Part shown: positions 1-10,180 of the stretch, piece after piece
Numbering within the stretch: the stretch's first letter is position 1
Layout: every line of letters begins with the position of its first letter
Source: DASRHK01 sp963776465
GTDB taxonomy: Bacteria > Pseudomonadota > Gammaproteobacteria > Nevskiales > Nevskiaceae
Assembly: GCA_963776465.1 (NCBI GenBank)
Contig: CAVZMV010000002.1
Location: forward strand, 124,001-188,000
Direction: 5' to 3'
DNA: 64,000 nt
The notes under the pieces: generated by a model
Told to the model about the DNA's origin: nothing
Seen by the model: the letters and a program-made list of their open reading frames with translations, nothing else
The model's database searches: none
Position numbers and translations under genes: made by a program

Positions 1-408
1 GATGCGCGCGACGATCTCGCTCGCAGACAGTTCCGGGTTGGCCAGCGCGTCGACCGGCACCTGCCGCTTGAAGCCGATGCGATTGGACAGCAGGTCGCGA
101 GCGCAGAGCTGCGCGGTCGCCTCGGCGGTGTCGAGCTCGATCTCCGGCAGCCAGCGCCGGACCGGCTCGTCGAAGCCGAGCTTGCCCTCGTCCACCAGCA
201 TCGCCACCGACGTGGCGACGAAGGCCTTGGAGCAGGAGCCGATGTCGAAGGCGGTGTGCGGCGTGATGCCGCGACCGGACACCTTCACCTGGTGGCGCCC
301 ACGCGACACGACCGCGATCGCAGCGCCGGGCACCTGCGCATCCTTGAGGATGCGGTCGATGCGTGCGTTCAGCGCCTCGGAGAGAAGTGGAGCGCCATCG
401 GCGCGCAC
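1..408 (-). CDS. Serine hydrolase, beta-lactamase (class C) family, N-terminal part
   Basis: The first 136 codons of a leftward gene that runs off the window edge. Residues 54-63 read FDIGSCSKAF, which contains the S-x-x-K motif (S58, K61) holding the nucleophile of the PF00144 beta-lactamase/penicillin-binding fold. The following MLVDEGKLGFDEPV stretch is also typical of that family. The proposed GTG start lies 8 nt after the kbl stop, so the gene is probably the last member of the tdh-kbl operon. No signal peptide is visible from this start. The substrate cannot be inferred, since the family includes esterases, D-aminopeptidases and beta-lactamases. The K-x-G motif expected near the C-terminus lies outside the window. 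Confidence 0.8.
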   Translation of the reverse strand, partial: MRADGAPLLSEALNARIDRILKDAQVPGAAIAVVSRGRHQVKVSGRGITPHTAFDIGSCSKAFVATSVAMLVDEGKLGFDEPVRRWLPEIELDTAEATAQLCARDLLSNRIGFKRQVPVDALANPELSASEIVARI

Positions 409-416
409 GGCGCGCC

Positions 417-1595
<1,179 letters not shown>

Positions 1596-1622
1596 GGATG
1601 TTGTCGGAGCTAACAGCCCCTC

Positions 1623-2669
1623 CTACATGAGATCGCGCCAGTCGAGCACGACCTTGCCCGCGTCGCCGGCGTTCATCGCCGCGAAGCCCTTGTCGAACTC
1701 GTTCCAGGCGTAGCGATGCGTGATCACCGGCTTGATGTCGAGGCCGGACTCGAGCATCACGCTCATCTTGTACCAGGTCTCGTACATCTCCCGGCCGTAG
1801 ATGCCCTTGATGGTGAGCATGTTGAAGATCACCTTCTTCCAGTCGATCGCCATCTCTTTCGATGGGATGCCGAGCATGGCGATGCTGCCGCCGTGGCAGA
1901 GGTTGTCGAGCATGTCGCGGAAGGCGATCGGGTTGCCCGACATCTCCAGGCCCACGTCGAAGCCTTCGGTCATCCCGAGCTGCTTCTGCACTTCGGGCAA
2001 GGTCGTCTTCGTCGGATTGACCGCCAGCGTCACACCCATCTTCTCGGCCAGCTTCAGGCGTCGATCGTTGACGTCGGTGATGACGACGTGGCGCGCGCCG
2101 GCGTGCTTGACCACCGCGGCGGCCATGAGGCCAATGGGCCCGGCGCCGGTGATGAGCACGTCCTCGCCGAGCACCGGGAACGACAGCGCCGTGTGCACCG
2201 CGTTGCCGAACGGGTCGAAGATCGAGGCGACCTCGAGGTCGATCTTGGCGTCGTGGCGCCAGACGTTGGTCATCGGCAGCGCCATGTACTCGGCGAAGGC
2301 GCCGGCGCGGTTCACGCCGACGCCCTGGGTGTGCGCGCACAGGTGGCGCTTGCCGGCCAGGCAGTTGCGGCAGCGGCCGCAGACCACGTGGCCTTCGCCG
2401 CTGACGATCTCGCCAGGCTTGAAGTCGTTGACGTTGGAGCCGACGGCGACGACCTCGCCGACGAACTCGTGGCCGATGACCATCGGCACCGGGATCGTCG
2501 CCTTGGCCCAGTCGTCCCACTCGTAGATGTGCAGGTCGGTGCCGCAGATGCCGGTCATCCAGACGCGGATCAGCACGTCGTTGATGCCGAACTCCGGCAC
2601 CGGCACGTCGTCGAGCCAGAGGCCGCGCTGCGCCTTGTTCTTCACCAGCGCTTTCATGCTCGTTTTCAT
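1623..2669 (-). CDS. tdh: L-threonine 3-dehydrogenase
   Basis: A zinc-dependent medium-chain dehydrogenase that oxidises L-threonine to 2-amino-3-oxobutyrate with NAD+, feeding Kbl. From the start at 2669 it has 348 residues (E. coli Tdh has 341). Residues 41-45 (ICGTD) hold the catalytic-zinc cysteine and GHEF near residue 66 the His-Glu pair. CGRCRNCLAGKRHLC supplies the structural-zinc cysteines, and GAGPIGLMAA the NAD-binding loop. The reading frame extends upstream to 2840, but that part overlaps the S41 gene and has no family resemblance. An alternative start at 2657 (MKALVKN) aligns best with E. coli Tdh. The S41 stop is only 11 nt upstream. Confidence 0.96.
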   Translation of the reverse strand: MKTSMKALVKNKAQRGLWLDDVPVPEFGINDVLIRVWMTGICGTDLHIYEWDDWAKATIPVPMVIGHEFVGEVVAVGSNVNDFKPGEIVSGEGHVVCGRCRNCLAGKRHLCAHTQGVGVNRAGAFAEYMALPMTNVWRHDAKIDLEVASIFDPFGNAVHTALSFPVLGEDVLITGAGPIGLMAAAVVKHAGARHVVITDVNDRRLKLAEKMGVTLAVNPTKTTLPEVQKQLGMTEGFDVGLEMSGNPIAFRDMLDNLCHGGSIAMLGIPSKEMAIDWKKVIFNMLTIKGIYGREMYETWYKMSVMLESGLDIKPVITHRYAWNEFDKGFAAMNAGDAGKVVLDWRDLM

Positions 2670-2680
2670 TTGACGTTCCG

Positions 2681-4018
2681 TTATGCGATTCGCGACACCA
2701 CGTGCTGCAGCTGCGCCTGCATCGACGCCGCGAAGTCGCGCGTGTCGAGGCCGGACGGCTCGTCCGGCGCGATGCCGCAGCCTTCGAACACCTTGCCGTC
2801 GTGCGAGGTATAGACCTCGTTGGACAAGGAAAGCTGCCATCCGTTGGGCAGGAGCTTGTTGAGATTATCCGACAGCATGCCGGCCGTGGCCTGGCCGATA
2901 GTCGTCACCTGCGGCAAGGCGCGCATCGCCAGCACGCAGATTTCGCCGGCGCTGACGCACAACGGCGACGTCAGGACGTAAACGGGCTTGTCGTCGAACC
3001 TGCGCTCGGCAGCCGACAGCCGCATCTCCTGCGTCTGGGTGAACGCTGCCCCGTCGCGCGCGCGCTTGGTGAACGCGACGCGCGGCTGGTCGGCGAAGCG
3101 GCTGGCGATCGCCAGGCCGGCGCGATCGAAGCCGCCGCCGTTGATGCGCAGGTCCAGGATGATGGCGCGGCAGTCGTGCAGGTCGGCGACGACGCGATCG
3201 AGGATCGGCTCGAGCGCCGCCATGTCGTTGGCCAGGAACTCGGCGACCGCCTGGCGGGTGTGCGGCAGATCGTCGGCGCGGCGCGCCGCATCGGTGTCGG
3301 CGAACCCGAAGAGGCGCAGCACGCTGACGTAGCCGACGCCGTCTTTCAGCCGGCACCAGGAGACGATGCCGTTGCCGGCCTGCTTGAGCTCGTCGCGCGT
3401 CGAGGCGAACGGCGCGAGCAGCAGGTCGGCGATCTTAGGCGACATGGCCTCCACGGTGGTGCGCGGGCTCACGCGCGCGTTGGGCAAGCCGAGGGCTTTC
3501 TTGAAGGCCAAGCGCAGCTCCATCATCTTCAGGGTCTGCACGTGCCGGTCGCCGGCGCTCAGGGAAACGTGTCCATCCTCCAGCGGCAGCAGCATCTCGG
3601 AGAAGACTTCGAGCAGCGCGTCCTCGGACAGCATCGGCGTCACGCGCGGCCGGTAGCGCCGGTACTCCTCCTGCCAGTCGACGACGTGCAGGCCGAAGAA
3701 CGCGTAGTGCTCGTCGAAGGTCTGCCAGAGCGTCTCGAAGTTCACCGCCGCGTCGCCCATCGTGCCGGGGGTGATGACCGCCACATCCGGCGGCGCCGCC
3801 AGGCGATCGAACGTGTAGCGCGTCAGGTCCCCGGCCTGGTGCAGCGACAGCACGCCGTCGCGGCTCAAGTCGATGCGATCGAAGCTCTTCTGAAATTCGG
3901 CGCGCGTGCCCTTCTCGGCCGGGATGCAATTCTTCGCCGTGACGTGCGCGAGGCTGTAGCGATCGTCCTCGATGTGGAGGAGCCAGCCGTAGCCGCGGGA
4001 TTGCCAGAGGCCGTTCAC
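2681..4018 (-). CDS. S41 family peptidase (tail-specific/tricorn-type)
   Basis: A 445-residue serine peptidase of family S41. The C-terminal half shows the family core: ILDLRINGGGFDRAG (substrate-binding strand), then YVLTSPLCVSAGEICVLAM, where the serine of SAGE is the expected nucleophile, then TIGQATAGMLSD. The GTG start overlaps the DUF885 stop in a GTGA arrangement, indicating translational coupling. The first 120 residues have no visible family signature, and no signal peptide or clear PDZ domain was seen, so the protein is probably cytoplasmic. An open frame continues upstream to 5572, but that part is an out-of-frame reading of the DUF885 gene and was excluded. Confidence 0.88.
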   Translation of the reverse strand: MNGLWQSRGYGWLLHIEDDRYSLAHVTAKNCIPAEKGTRAEFQKSFDRIDLSRDGVLSLHQAGDLTRYTFDRLAAPPDVAVITPGTMGDAAVNFETLWQTFDEHYAFFGLHVVDWQEEYRRYRPRVTPMLSEDALLEVFSEMLLPLEDGHVSLSAGDRHVQTLKMMELRLAFKKALGLPNARVSPRTTVEAMSPKIADLLLAPFASTRDELKQAGNGIVSWCRLKDGVGYVSVLRLFGFADTDAARRADDLPHTRQAVAEFLANDMAALEPILDRVVADLHDCRAIILDLRINGGGFDRAGLAIASRFADQPRVAFTKRARDGAAFTQTQEMRLSAAERRFDDKPVYVLTSPLCVSAGEICVLAMRALPQVTTIGQATAGMLSDNLNKLLPNGWQLSLSNEVYTSHDGKVFEGCGIAPDEPSGLDTRDFAASMQAQLQHVVSRIA

Positions 4019-5679
4019 GAGATCTCGGCGTCGACCAGGCGGTCGAGCAGCGTCAGCGGCACCGATCCATTGCCCAGCACGACGTCGTGGAAGCGCTTGA
4101 TGTCGAAGCGCGGCCCGAGGGCCTGCTCCATGCGCCGGCGCGCGGCCAGCACGCTGATCATGCCGATCTTGTAGGCGCAGACCTGCGCCGGGCGCGCGAT
4201 CACGCGATCGACCAGGTAGTCGGCGAAGCCGGCATCGCAGCCGATGGTGTCGAGCAGGAACTGCACACCCTGCTCGCGCGTCCAGCGCTTCTCGTGGATG
4301 CCGGTGTCGAGCATCAGGTTGGCGGTGGAGACGAGCTCGCTGCGGCAGCGCGCGATGTTCCAGTCCGGGTCGGTGTTGAAGCCTTCGATCGCGGGCAGCA
4401 ACTCCGCGTATTTCGCCCAGCCCTCGATGTAGGCGTCGTGCACCAGGATCTTGCGGAACGACGGCAGCCCGCGACCCAGCTCCTGGGCGATGGTCAGCTG
4501 CACGTGATGGCCGGGGAAGGCCTCGTGATAGGCGATGGTGTAGAGATTGAGCAGGCCCTGGCCGATCAGCTGCGACACGTTCACGTCGAAGATGCCGGGA
4601 CGCGAGCCGTCCGCCGCCGGCGGCACGTAGGCCGAGTGGCGATTGGCCTCCTGCAGCGCCGGCACCGGCTGGGTCACCACCCGTCCCGCCGGCTTGATGC
4701 CGAAGAGACGGCTCATGCCCGCTTCGGTGTCGTGGATGATCTGGTCGAGCTTGTCGACCAGCTCGCGCCGCCCGACCTCGTCGCCGCGCAGCTTGAACTT
4801 CGCGTCGCTGCTGAAAGCATTGAGTCGTTGCCCGAGGCTCTTGTAGGGCGCGGTCGCTCCTGCGCCTCCTGCGCTCGCGACACTTGCACATCCCTGTGCG
4901 GCGCCATGCGCGCCGCGTCCATAACCAACTCCTTCCAACTTCTCCTCGATCTCCGCGTGCAGCCGCGCAACCTCGACGCGCCCGAGCTCGTGGATCTCGT
5001 CGGGCGACAGCTCCGTCGTCGTGCGGGCCTTGAGCAGGAAGCGGTAATACGCCGCGCCCTGCGGCATGCGCCAGAGGCCGACGCGCTCCTCCCGCGGATA
5101 GTCGCTGGACAGGAACGCGTGCAGCTTGCGATACGCCGCGCGCATGCCGGGATCGTCCAGCGGCGCGGGCTGCTCCTCCGATTCGACGAAGGACGCGAGC
5201 TCGGCGAGCACGCGCGTGACCACGCAGGTGGGCATGGTGTTGCCGGCGGCCGTGCGCGCTTTGAGTCCCTCGATCACGGCGTCGATCTGTGCCGGCACCG
5301 CGGCCACCCGCGCGCGCAGACCCTCTGCGTCCTCGCGCGGATGCCACTGCGTCAGGCAGGTGATGATCTCGGTCTGCACGCCGTCGATGTGATCGGCGAC
5401 GTAGTCGCACAGCGGCGGGCACTCGGTGCCGCGCAGCCGACCGAAGAAGGCGAAGCGCAGGAAGAATTCGTAGACGTCCCGGTTGACGCTCGTTTCCGCC
5501 GGCAACGCCGCCAACGTCTTCTGCATCAACGCGCGGCGCGCGGCATCTCCCGCTGGCGACACGTCGCTCCATCGCCCGTGCGGGATGCGGTGCCTGCCGA
5601 CCTGGGTCAGGCCGAGCTCGGCAGCGACTTCCGGCGACGCGGCGAGCAGGGCAGCGAAGCTGTCTTCGTAGAATTGCAT
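4015..5679 (-). CDS. DUF885 family protein (putative metallopeptidase-like)
   Basis: A 554-residue DUF885 protein. The hallmark AYHEAFPGHHVQL is present, an HExxxH-like metal-binding motif, followed by EGWAKYAELL and the C-terminal KIGMISVLAARRRMEQ region. Family members are often annotated as putative aminopeptidases or lipoproteins. No signal peptide is seen from the start at 5679. Around residues 245-275 there is an alanine/glycine-rich insert encoded by a palindromic DNA segment (about 4848-4918) that looks like a dispersed repeat inserted in frame. The gene heads the leftward operon with S41, tdh and kbl and diverges from the CocE gene across a 104-nt intergenic region that probably holds both promoters. 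Confidence 0.88.
   Translation of the reverse strand: MQFYEDSFAALLAASPEVAAELGLTQVGRHRIPHGRWSDVSPAGDAARRALMQKTLAALPAETSVNRDVYEFFLRFAFFGRLRGTECPPLCDYVADHIDGVQTEIITCLTQWHPREDAEGLRARVAAVPAQIDAVIEGLKARTAAGNTMPTCVVTRVLAELASFVESEEQPAPLDDPGMRAAYRKLHAFLSSDYPREERVGLWRMPQGAAYYRFLLKARTTTELSPDEIHELGRVEVARLHAEIEEKLEGVGYGRGAHGAAQGCASVASAGGAGATAPYKSLGQRLNAFSSDAKFKLRGDEVGRRELVDKLDQIIHDTEAGMSRLFGIKPAGRVVTQPVPALQEANRHSAYVPPAADGSRPGIFDVNVSQLIGQGLLNLYTIAYHEAFPGHHVQLTIAQELGRGLPSFRKILVHDAYIEGWAKYAELLPAIEGFNTDPDWNIARCRSELVSTANLMLDTGIHEKRWTREQGVQFLLDTIGCDAGFADYLVDRVIARPAQVCAYKIGMISVLAARRRMEQALGPRFDIKRFHDVVLGNGSVPLTLLDRLVDAEIS
4848..4918. repeat. Palindrome-ended insert inside the DUF885 gene
   Basis: A segment of about 70 nt starting GGCGCG and ending CGCGCC encodes an Ala/Gly-rich, low-complexity stretch (AAQGCASVASAGGAGATAP on the minus strand) in an otherwise well-behaved DUF885 protein. 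Complementary ends, the internal direct similarity of tcctgcgcc and tcctgcgct, and preservation of frame suggest a dispersed intergenic-type repeat that landed in a gene. No second copy was seen in this window, so the repeat status is inferred. Confidence 0.4.
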
Positions 5680-5783
5680 GCCAGCGATCTTAGCCGTGGC
5701 CCGCCCTTGCCATCGGCGCTGAAAAAGCCTGCGAGCGGTGCACAGCTGTCGACGCCGGGGCCCGCGCGCACGTAGCCTGCGGC

Positions 5784-7635
5784 ATGCGAATCCTCCTGCT
5801 GAGCCTGTTGCTGGTTGCTTGCAGTTCCACGCCCGTTGCGCCGCCGCCGGCCGCGCCGGGGGTCGCATCGGACGCGTCCTGGTCCCAGACTCCGGTGCGC
5901 CCCGCCGAATACACCGGCATGGAGCGCAGGTCGCACTACGTGACGATGCGCGACGGCGTGCGCCTCGCCGTCGACGTCTGGCTGCCGACGGGCCTCAAGG
6001 CCGGCACGAAGCTGCCGACGATCCTCGAGCAGACGCGCTACTACCGCTCTTCCATCATCAAGGCCGATCCGAACGGCGCCTGCCGGCCGGCGGGCAAGGC
6101 GACGCTCAACATGCTCGTCACGCACGGCTATGCCTACGTCGTGGTCGACACGCGCGGCAGCGGCGCCTCGTTCGGCACGCGCAGCGCCGAGTATTCGCCG
6201 GCAGAGATCAAGGACGGCGCGCAGATCGTCGACTGGATCGTGCGGCAGGACTGGTCCGACGGCCGCGTCGGCGCGCAGGGTCAGTCCTACACCGGCACCA
6301 CGGCCGAGATGCTGCTGCGCAATCATCATCCGGCGGTGAAGGCCGTTTCGCCGACGTTCTCGGGCTACGACTTCTACACCGAGATCCTGTTCCCCGGCGG
6401 CATCCGCAGCACGTTCGCGCAGGTCCTGGTCCGATCTCATCAGCGAGCTGGATCGCGCATCGACGAGCGAAGCCTCGCCGGTGCTGGGTCCCTGCCCGGT
6501 CGACGGCGACACCGATCGCTCGCAGCTGCGCGCGGCGATTGCGCAGCACGCCGGGAATCTCAACGTCGGCGAGCTGGCGCAGCAAGTGCACTACACCGAT
6601 GATGCCGCGCAGGGCGTCGCGTTGGACGCCTCGAGCCTCTGGCACTTCCAGAAGGAGATCGATGCCGCCAACGTGCCGCTCTACGGGATCACCGGCTGGT
6701 ACGACTCGGGATACACGCTGGGCGCGCTGCGGCGCTTCCAGAACTCCACCTCGCCGCATAAGCGCCTGCTGATCGGACCCTGGAACCACGGCGCGCGCTT
6801 CTACTACGCGCCCGGCGTACGCGCGGCGACACCGTCGGCGTTCGACATGCCAGCCGAGAAGCTGCGCTTCTTCGATTCCGTGCTCAAAGGCGTCGACGCA
6901 GGGTTCTCCTCGGCGCCGCCGATCCGTTACTTCACCACCGGCTCCAGCCAGTGGCACAGCGCGGATCAGTGGCCGCCGCTGGACAGCCGCGTGCGCGCGT
7001 GGCACTTCGATGGAAACGGCGTGCTGACGACGGACGCGTCGATCGAATCAGGAACCGACGAATTCACCGGCGACGGCAGCGCCGACTCCGGCGCCGGCAA
7101 TCGCTGGCGCGCGACGATGGGACCGTCGGCGGTGTTCTATCCGGATCGCGCCCAGGCCGACGCGAAGCTCCTGACCTACACCAGCGCGCCGCTAGCGACA
7201 GATCTCGAAGTCACCGGCGATCCAGTCGCGCACGTGTTCCTGTCGACGAGCGATCCAGATGCCGACGTGATCGTCTACCTCGAGGAGGTCACCGCCGATG
7301 GCCAGGTGAACTACGTGACCGAAGGTGAGCTGCGCGCGAGCCATCGCCTCTCGCATCGGCGCGCGGACGCGCTCAGCGTGAAGCCAGACGAGACGATGGA
7401 CCTTGCGATCACGCTGCTGCCGATGTCGCATACCTTCAGGGCAGGCAACCGCATCCGCATCGCGATCGCCGATGCCGATCGGGCCCAGTTCGTCGAGCGT
7501 CAGCCCACCGCGGCGCGCTGGACCGTCATGCGCTCGGCCGCGACGCCGTCGCGGATCGAGCTGCCGGTGATGGAGCGCAGGATCTCTGCTGCCGCCATCG
7601 CGCCGGTCTCGCAGCCGCCTTCCATGAAGCCCTGA
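5784..7635 (+). pseudogene. CocE/NonD family acyl esterase lipoprotein, frameshifted
   Basis: X-prolyl dipeptidyl-peptidase/CocE-type serine hydrolase. The signal peptide ends in a lipobox (LLLVACSS). GAQGQSYTGTTAEM is the nucleophile elbow and VVDTRGSGAS is typical of the family. The frame breaks at 6422-6423: removing one G restores TFAQSWSDLISELDR and continues into the second frame, which carries YGITGWYDSGY, IGPWNHG (catalytic histidine) and the beta-sandwich domain (LEVTGDPVAHVFLSTSD) to 7635. Without that base the protein would have about 617 residues, normal for the family. It is either a recent single-base insertion or a sequencing error in a GG run. The 3' end overlaps the convergent amine oxidase gene by 136 bp. 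Confidence 0.85.
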
Positions 7636-9134
7636 TTCTCCATCGAGCAGTGCTCGCCGGCGAAGTAGAGCCGGCCGACGCTCTCGCCGATGACGCCGCG
7701 CAGCGTGGTCCATTGTCCCGGCGTCAGGCACAGGTAGCTGCCGCGCACCCAGCGATTCGACGGCCAGTGGAATCGCGCCTCTTTCGCACTGGCGCGCGCC
7801 GCGGCCGCGCCGGGGAACACCGCGTCGAGCTCGCGCGCGAGCTTGTCGGCCTGGAAGCGCGGCGTCTTCTCGCCGAGCGCCAGCCCATGACGCCCGCCGA
7901 CGAAGTTGGTGAGCACGCCGCCCTTGCCCGGCTGCAGGCGCGTCGTCTCCCACGTCGTCTGATACGGCAGGTCGCTGTAGGTGCTGCCGTTGGATTGATG
8001 GCGCGTGCGCCAGACGCGTTCATTGAAGCCGACCATCAGCTTGGCGTTGGTGCCGTACCGCAGGTCGCGGATCGCGCGCTCCTTGATCTTGGGCATCGGC
8101 ACGTTGAGGCTGACCTCGCGCAGCATCGTCACCGGCAGCGCCAGCACCACGTGCGAGGCGCGCACCTCGCGCGTCGCGCCCTCGCGGCGGATCGCCACGC
8201 GGAACGAGCCGTCGCTGGCGATGCCGACCGCCTCCAGCGCCGACCCGAGCTCGATGGAGCCGGCGATGCGCTCCGCGAGCCGGCGCACGATCAAGTCGTT
8301 GCCGCCGCGGACGTGATAGCGCTCGTCGCTGCCGCCGTAGATCGCAAACTTGTCCTTCTCGGTGCCGATGAGCGTGAGCAGGTTCAGCGCGGACTGCTCC
8401 TCGCTCTCCAGGCCCATCTCGGTGGTGTAAGCGAGGTCGATCATGGCCGCGAGCCAGTCGTCGACGTGGTTGGCGTGCAGCCACTCGGTGATGGTGATGC
8501 GATCGAACGCGGCCGCGCGGCCGGGCGTGAGATACGTCACGTCGTCGGTGCCGAGCTTGGAAAGGTCGCGCTCGATCGCGGCCGCCACCGGCATGAACGC
8601 GCGCACGATCTCCGCCTCGGAGTAGCTGCGTCCGTTGAAATGCCAGATCTCCGCGCGCAGCGACGGATCGTCGGTCGACAGGTCGTCGAGCGTGATGCCG
8701 AGCTCGGCAGCGAGCGCGCGGACCTGCGTGTGCGGCGTGTCGATGAGCTCGCCGCCCAGCTCGATCACCTGGCCATCGGGGAAGTAGTCCCGCAGGCTGA
8801 GCATGCGTCCACCGATGCGGTCCTGCGCCTGGTACACCTGCACGCGCACGCCGGCGCGGCGCAGGCGGTAAGCGGCAGTGACACCGGCGATGCCGGCACC
8901 GATGACGACGACCTCGGCGTCAGACCCGCCCGCCAGATGGCGCAGCCCGCATCCGTCGAGGGCGAGCGCCGACGCGGCACCGCCGGCGATGGAGAGGAAG
9001 CGACGGCGGCTGACGTCGGACCGTCGCTCCTGGACCCGGTCGACGAACTCGTCGGCGGGCTCGGTGGCCTTGCGCGCGGCCTGCGCGGTCAGCGCCGCGC
9101 GCTGGAGCAGCGAAAACAGCGGTGATCGCGCCAT
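7500..9134 (-). CDS. Flavin amine oxidase (monoamine oxidase type), Tat-exported
   Basis: A 544-residue FAD-dependent amine oxidoreductase. SRRRFLSIAGGAASALAL near residue 42 is a twin-arginine signal. VVVIGAGIAGVTAAYRLRRAG is the Rossmann dinucleotide fold, shortly followed by DRIGGRM, the family's second FAD contact. GRLYFAGEHCSMENQGFMEGG near the C-terminus is the characteristic flavin-binding end segment of monoamine-oxidase-like enzymes. About 40 residues precede the Tat motif, longer than usual, so the true start may be internal. It probably acts in the periplasm on an unknown amine. The tail overlaps the end of the convergent CocE gene, but the conserved part of each protein stops near the overlap. 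Confidence 0.88.
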   Translation of the reverse strand: MARSPLFSLLQRAALTAQAARKATEPADEFVDRVQERRSDVSRRRFLSIAGGAASALALDGCGLRHLAGGSDAEVVVIGAGIAGVTAAYRLRRAGVRVQVYQAQDRIGGRMLSLRDYFPDGQVIELGGELIDTPHTQVRALAAELGITLDDLSTDDPSLRAEIWHFNGRSYSEAEIVRAFMPVAAAIERDLSKLGTDDVTYLTPGRAAAFDRITITEWLHANHVDDWLAAMIDLAYTTEMGLESEEQSALNLLTLIGTEKDKFAIYGGSDERYHVRGGNDLIVRRLAERIAGSIELGSALEAVGIASDGSFRVAIRREGATREVRASHVVLALPVTMLREVSLNVPMPKIKERAIRDLRYGTNAKLMVGFNERVWRTRHQSNGSTYSDLPYQTTWETTRLQPGKGGVLTNFVGGRHGLALGEKTPRFQADKLARELDAVFPGAAAARASAKEARFHWPSNRWVRGSYLCLTPGQWTTLRGVIGESVGRLYFAGEHCSMENQGFMEGGCETGAMAAAEILRSITGSSIRDGVAAERMTVQRAAVG

Positions 9135-9220
9135 GAGCAGTCCCTGGTTGGCCCTCCAGACCGCTTTATACCTGCGCCCGTTGCGATGCGTGCTCCTTTA
9201 CAATGCGCGTCCCAAGTCCC

Positions 9221-9312
9221 GGAGAGCTGGCCGAGTGGACGAAGGCGCACCCCTGCTAAGGGTGTATGGGCTTTATCTCCCATCGAGGGTTCGAATCCCT
9301 CGCTCTCCGCCA
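9221..9312 (+). tRNA. tRNA-Ser (anticodon GCU)
   Basis: Acceptor strands GGAGAGC (9221-9227) and GCTCTCC (9302-9308) pair fully, followed by discriminator G and an encoded CCA. The anticodon arm CACCC-CTGCTAA-GGGTG gives anticodon GCU, which reads AGC/AGU serine codons. A long variable arm (class II) and the TTCGAAT T-loop are present. It is the last feature with core character before the accessory region. No duplicate of its 3' end was found further right in this window, so use as an attachment site is not shown. Confidence 0.97.
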
Positions 9313-9318
9313 AGTAGT

Positions 9319-9380
9319 CCGGAAGTCGTCCTCCCATAACGACTTCCGGTCCAAAACCCCGCCAAGTCGCGGGGTTTTGC
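9319..9380 (+). terminator. Two hairpins after tRNA-Ser; the second is a bidirectional intrinsic terminator
   Basis: The first hairpin pairs CCGGAAGTCGT (9319-9329) with ACGACTTCCGG (9339-9349). The second pairs AAAACCCCGC (9353-9362) with GCGGGGTTTT (9369-9378), with A and T runs at both ends, so it could stop transcription from either side. It sits directly behind the tRNA. Confidence 0.85.
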
Positions 9381-9487
9381 GTTTGAAACCCCACCAGAGA
9401 TGTAGGGCGGCTAGCGGCCAGCGACCTTTCGCGACCTTTCTCTCTGTGTCCTAAGCGGGCGGTGGGCTTTGGAGGCTACACCGCTAC

Positions 9488-9643
9488 TCATTCCAATAAC
9501 TTCTCGCGCGCCCGCCTTTGGTCTGCCTCGATGACAGCCAGCAAGTCGTCAGACATAGGAAACAAGGCGGGCCGACCAAACTCGCGCGCGACCCAGCGAC
9601 CGGCTTCCTGCCAGTAGACGACGATGGTGCCGCCAAATAGCAC
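9488..9643 (-). CDS. Possible small protein (51 aa), unrecognised
   Basis: A GTG-initiated frame encoding 51 residues. It opens MLFGGTIVVYWQEAGRW and ends in a charged helix (DQRRAREKLLE). Its composition is more protein-like than the competing frame starting at 9687 over the same bases. No clear ribosome-binding site is visible and the family is not recognised. It could be a small gene of the mobile element or the remains of a longer one. Confidence 0.3.
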   Translation of the reverse strand: MLFGGTIVVYWQEAGRWVAREFGRPALFPMSDDLLAVIEADQRRAREKLLE

Positions 9644-9801
9644 CGCGGTCGGTTTGTCCCGGGGTTGGAGTAAGCGCGGTCATCCATTCTTGGACCGGTA
9701 ACGCGTCTGTCAGATCAACGGGTCGGCATCGAGGCCCATGGTATTGCTCTAACTACGACTAGTGTATAAATATACAGTAGTCAGCGACCGCCGTCATCCC
9801 G

Positions 9802-10152
9802 ATGAGTCAACCACCCTCTCTTATCGAACGCATCGCCGCGATCATCGATCCGGTGTCCTTCGAGGAGACAGGGCGCGGGCGCGCCGAGCGCTACTTCCGC
9901 GACGGGCCTGGGCACTTCCGAAAGAAGGAGGCAATGACGAAAGCTGCTGCGATCGTTCGGGTACTGGAAGAGAAGCGCCAACCGCGACAACGCACTCCGA
10001 TTGGAAAGCGCAGCGAGCTCGTGGCGCGCCTCGCCGATGAACTGGCGCAGTGGCAAGCGGAAACCACACGTGCGCGCGACGGCGCTGAACGATGCTTGAG
10101 ACTGATCGATCACGCCGGGCTGGAGATCCGAAGGAAGGGCCGAAAACAGTGA
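9802..10152 (+). CDS. Hypothetical protein (116 aa) at the island edge
   Basis: A 116-residue, strongly charged, mostly helical protein (IERIAAIIDPVSFEET near the start; arginine- and lysine-rich end). No domain was recognised. It is preceded by an AT-rich stretch (gtgtataaatatacagtag, 9760-9779) that could hold a promoter and is one of the few such stretches here. It converges on the serine recombinase gene. The plus frame is preferred over an overlapping minus frame because of codon bias and the upstream AT-rich segment. Confidence 0.5.
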   Translation: MSQPPSLIERIAAIIDPVSFEETGRGRAERYFRDGPGHFRKKEAMTKAAAIVRVLEEKRQPRQRTPIGKRSELVARLADELAQWQAETTRARDGAERCLRLIDHAGLEIRRKGRKQ

Positions 10153-10180
10153 GCCTGGGCAAGTACTGCTGAGTTTTCGA

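Noticed and set aside
2681..5572. A single 963-residue fusion protein spanning the S41 and DUF885 region
   Set aside because: The N-terminal 518 residues are an out-of-frame reading of the DUF885 gene. The true S41 start is the GTG overlapping the DUF885 stop.
9484..9687. 67-residue minus-strand frame after the tRNA
   Set aside because: Another frame over the same bases (9488-9643) gives a more protein-like product. This one is Ser/Arg/Pro-rich with no regular secondary-structure pattern.
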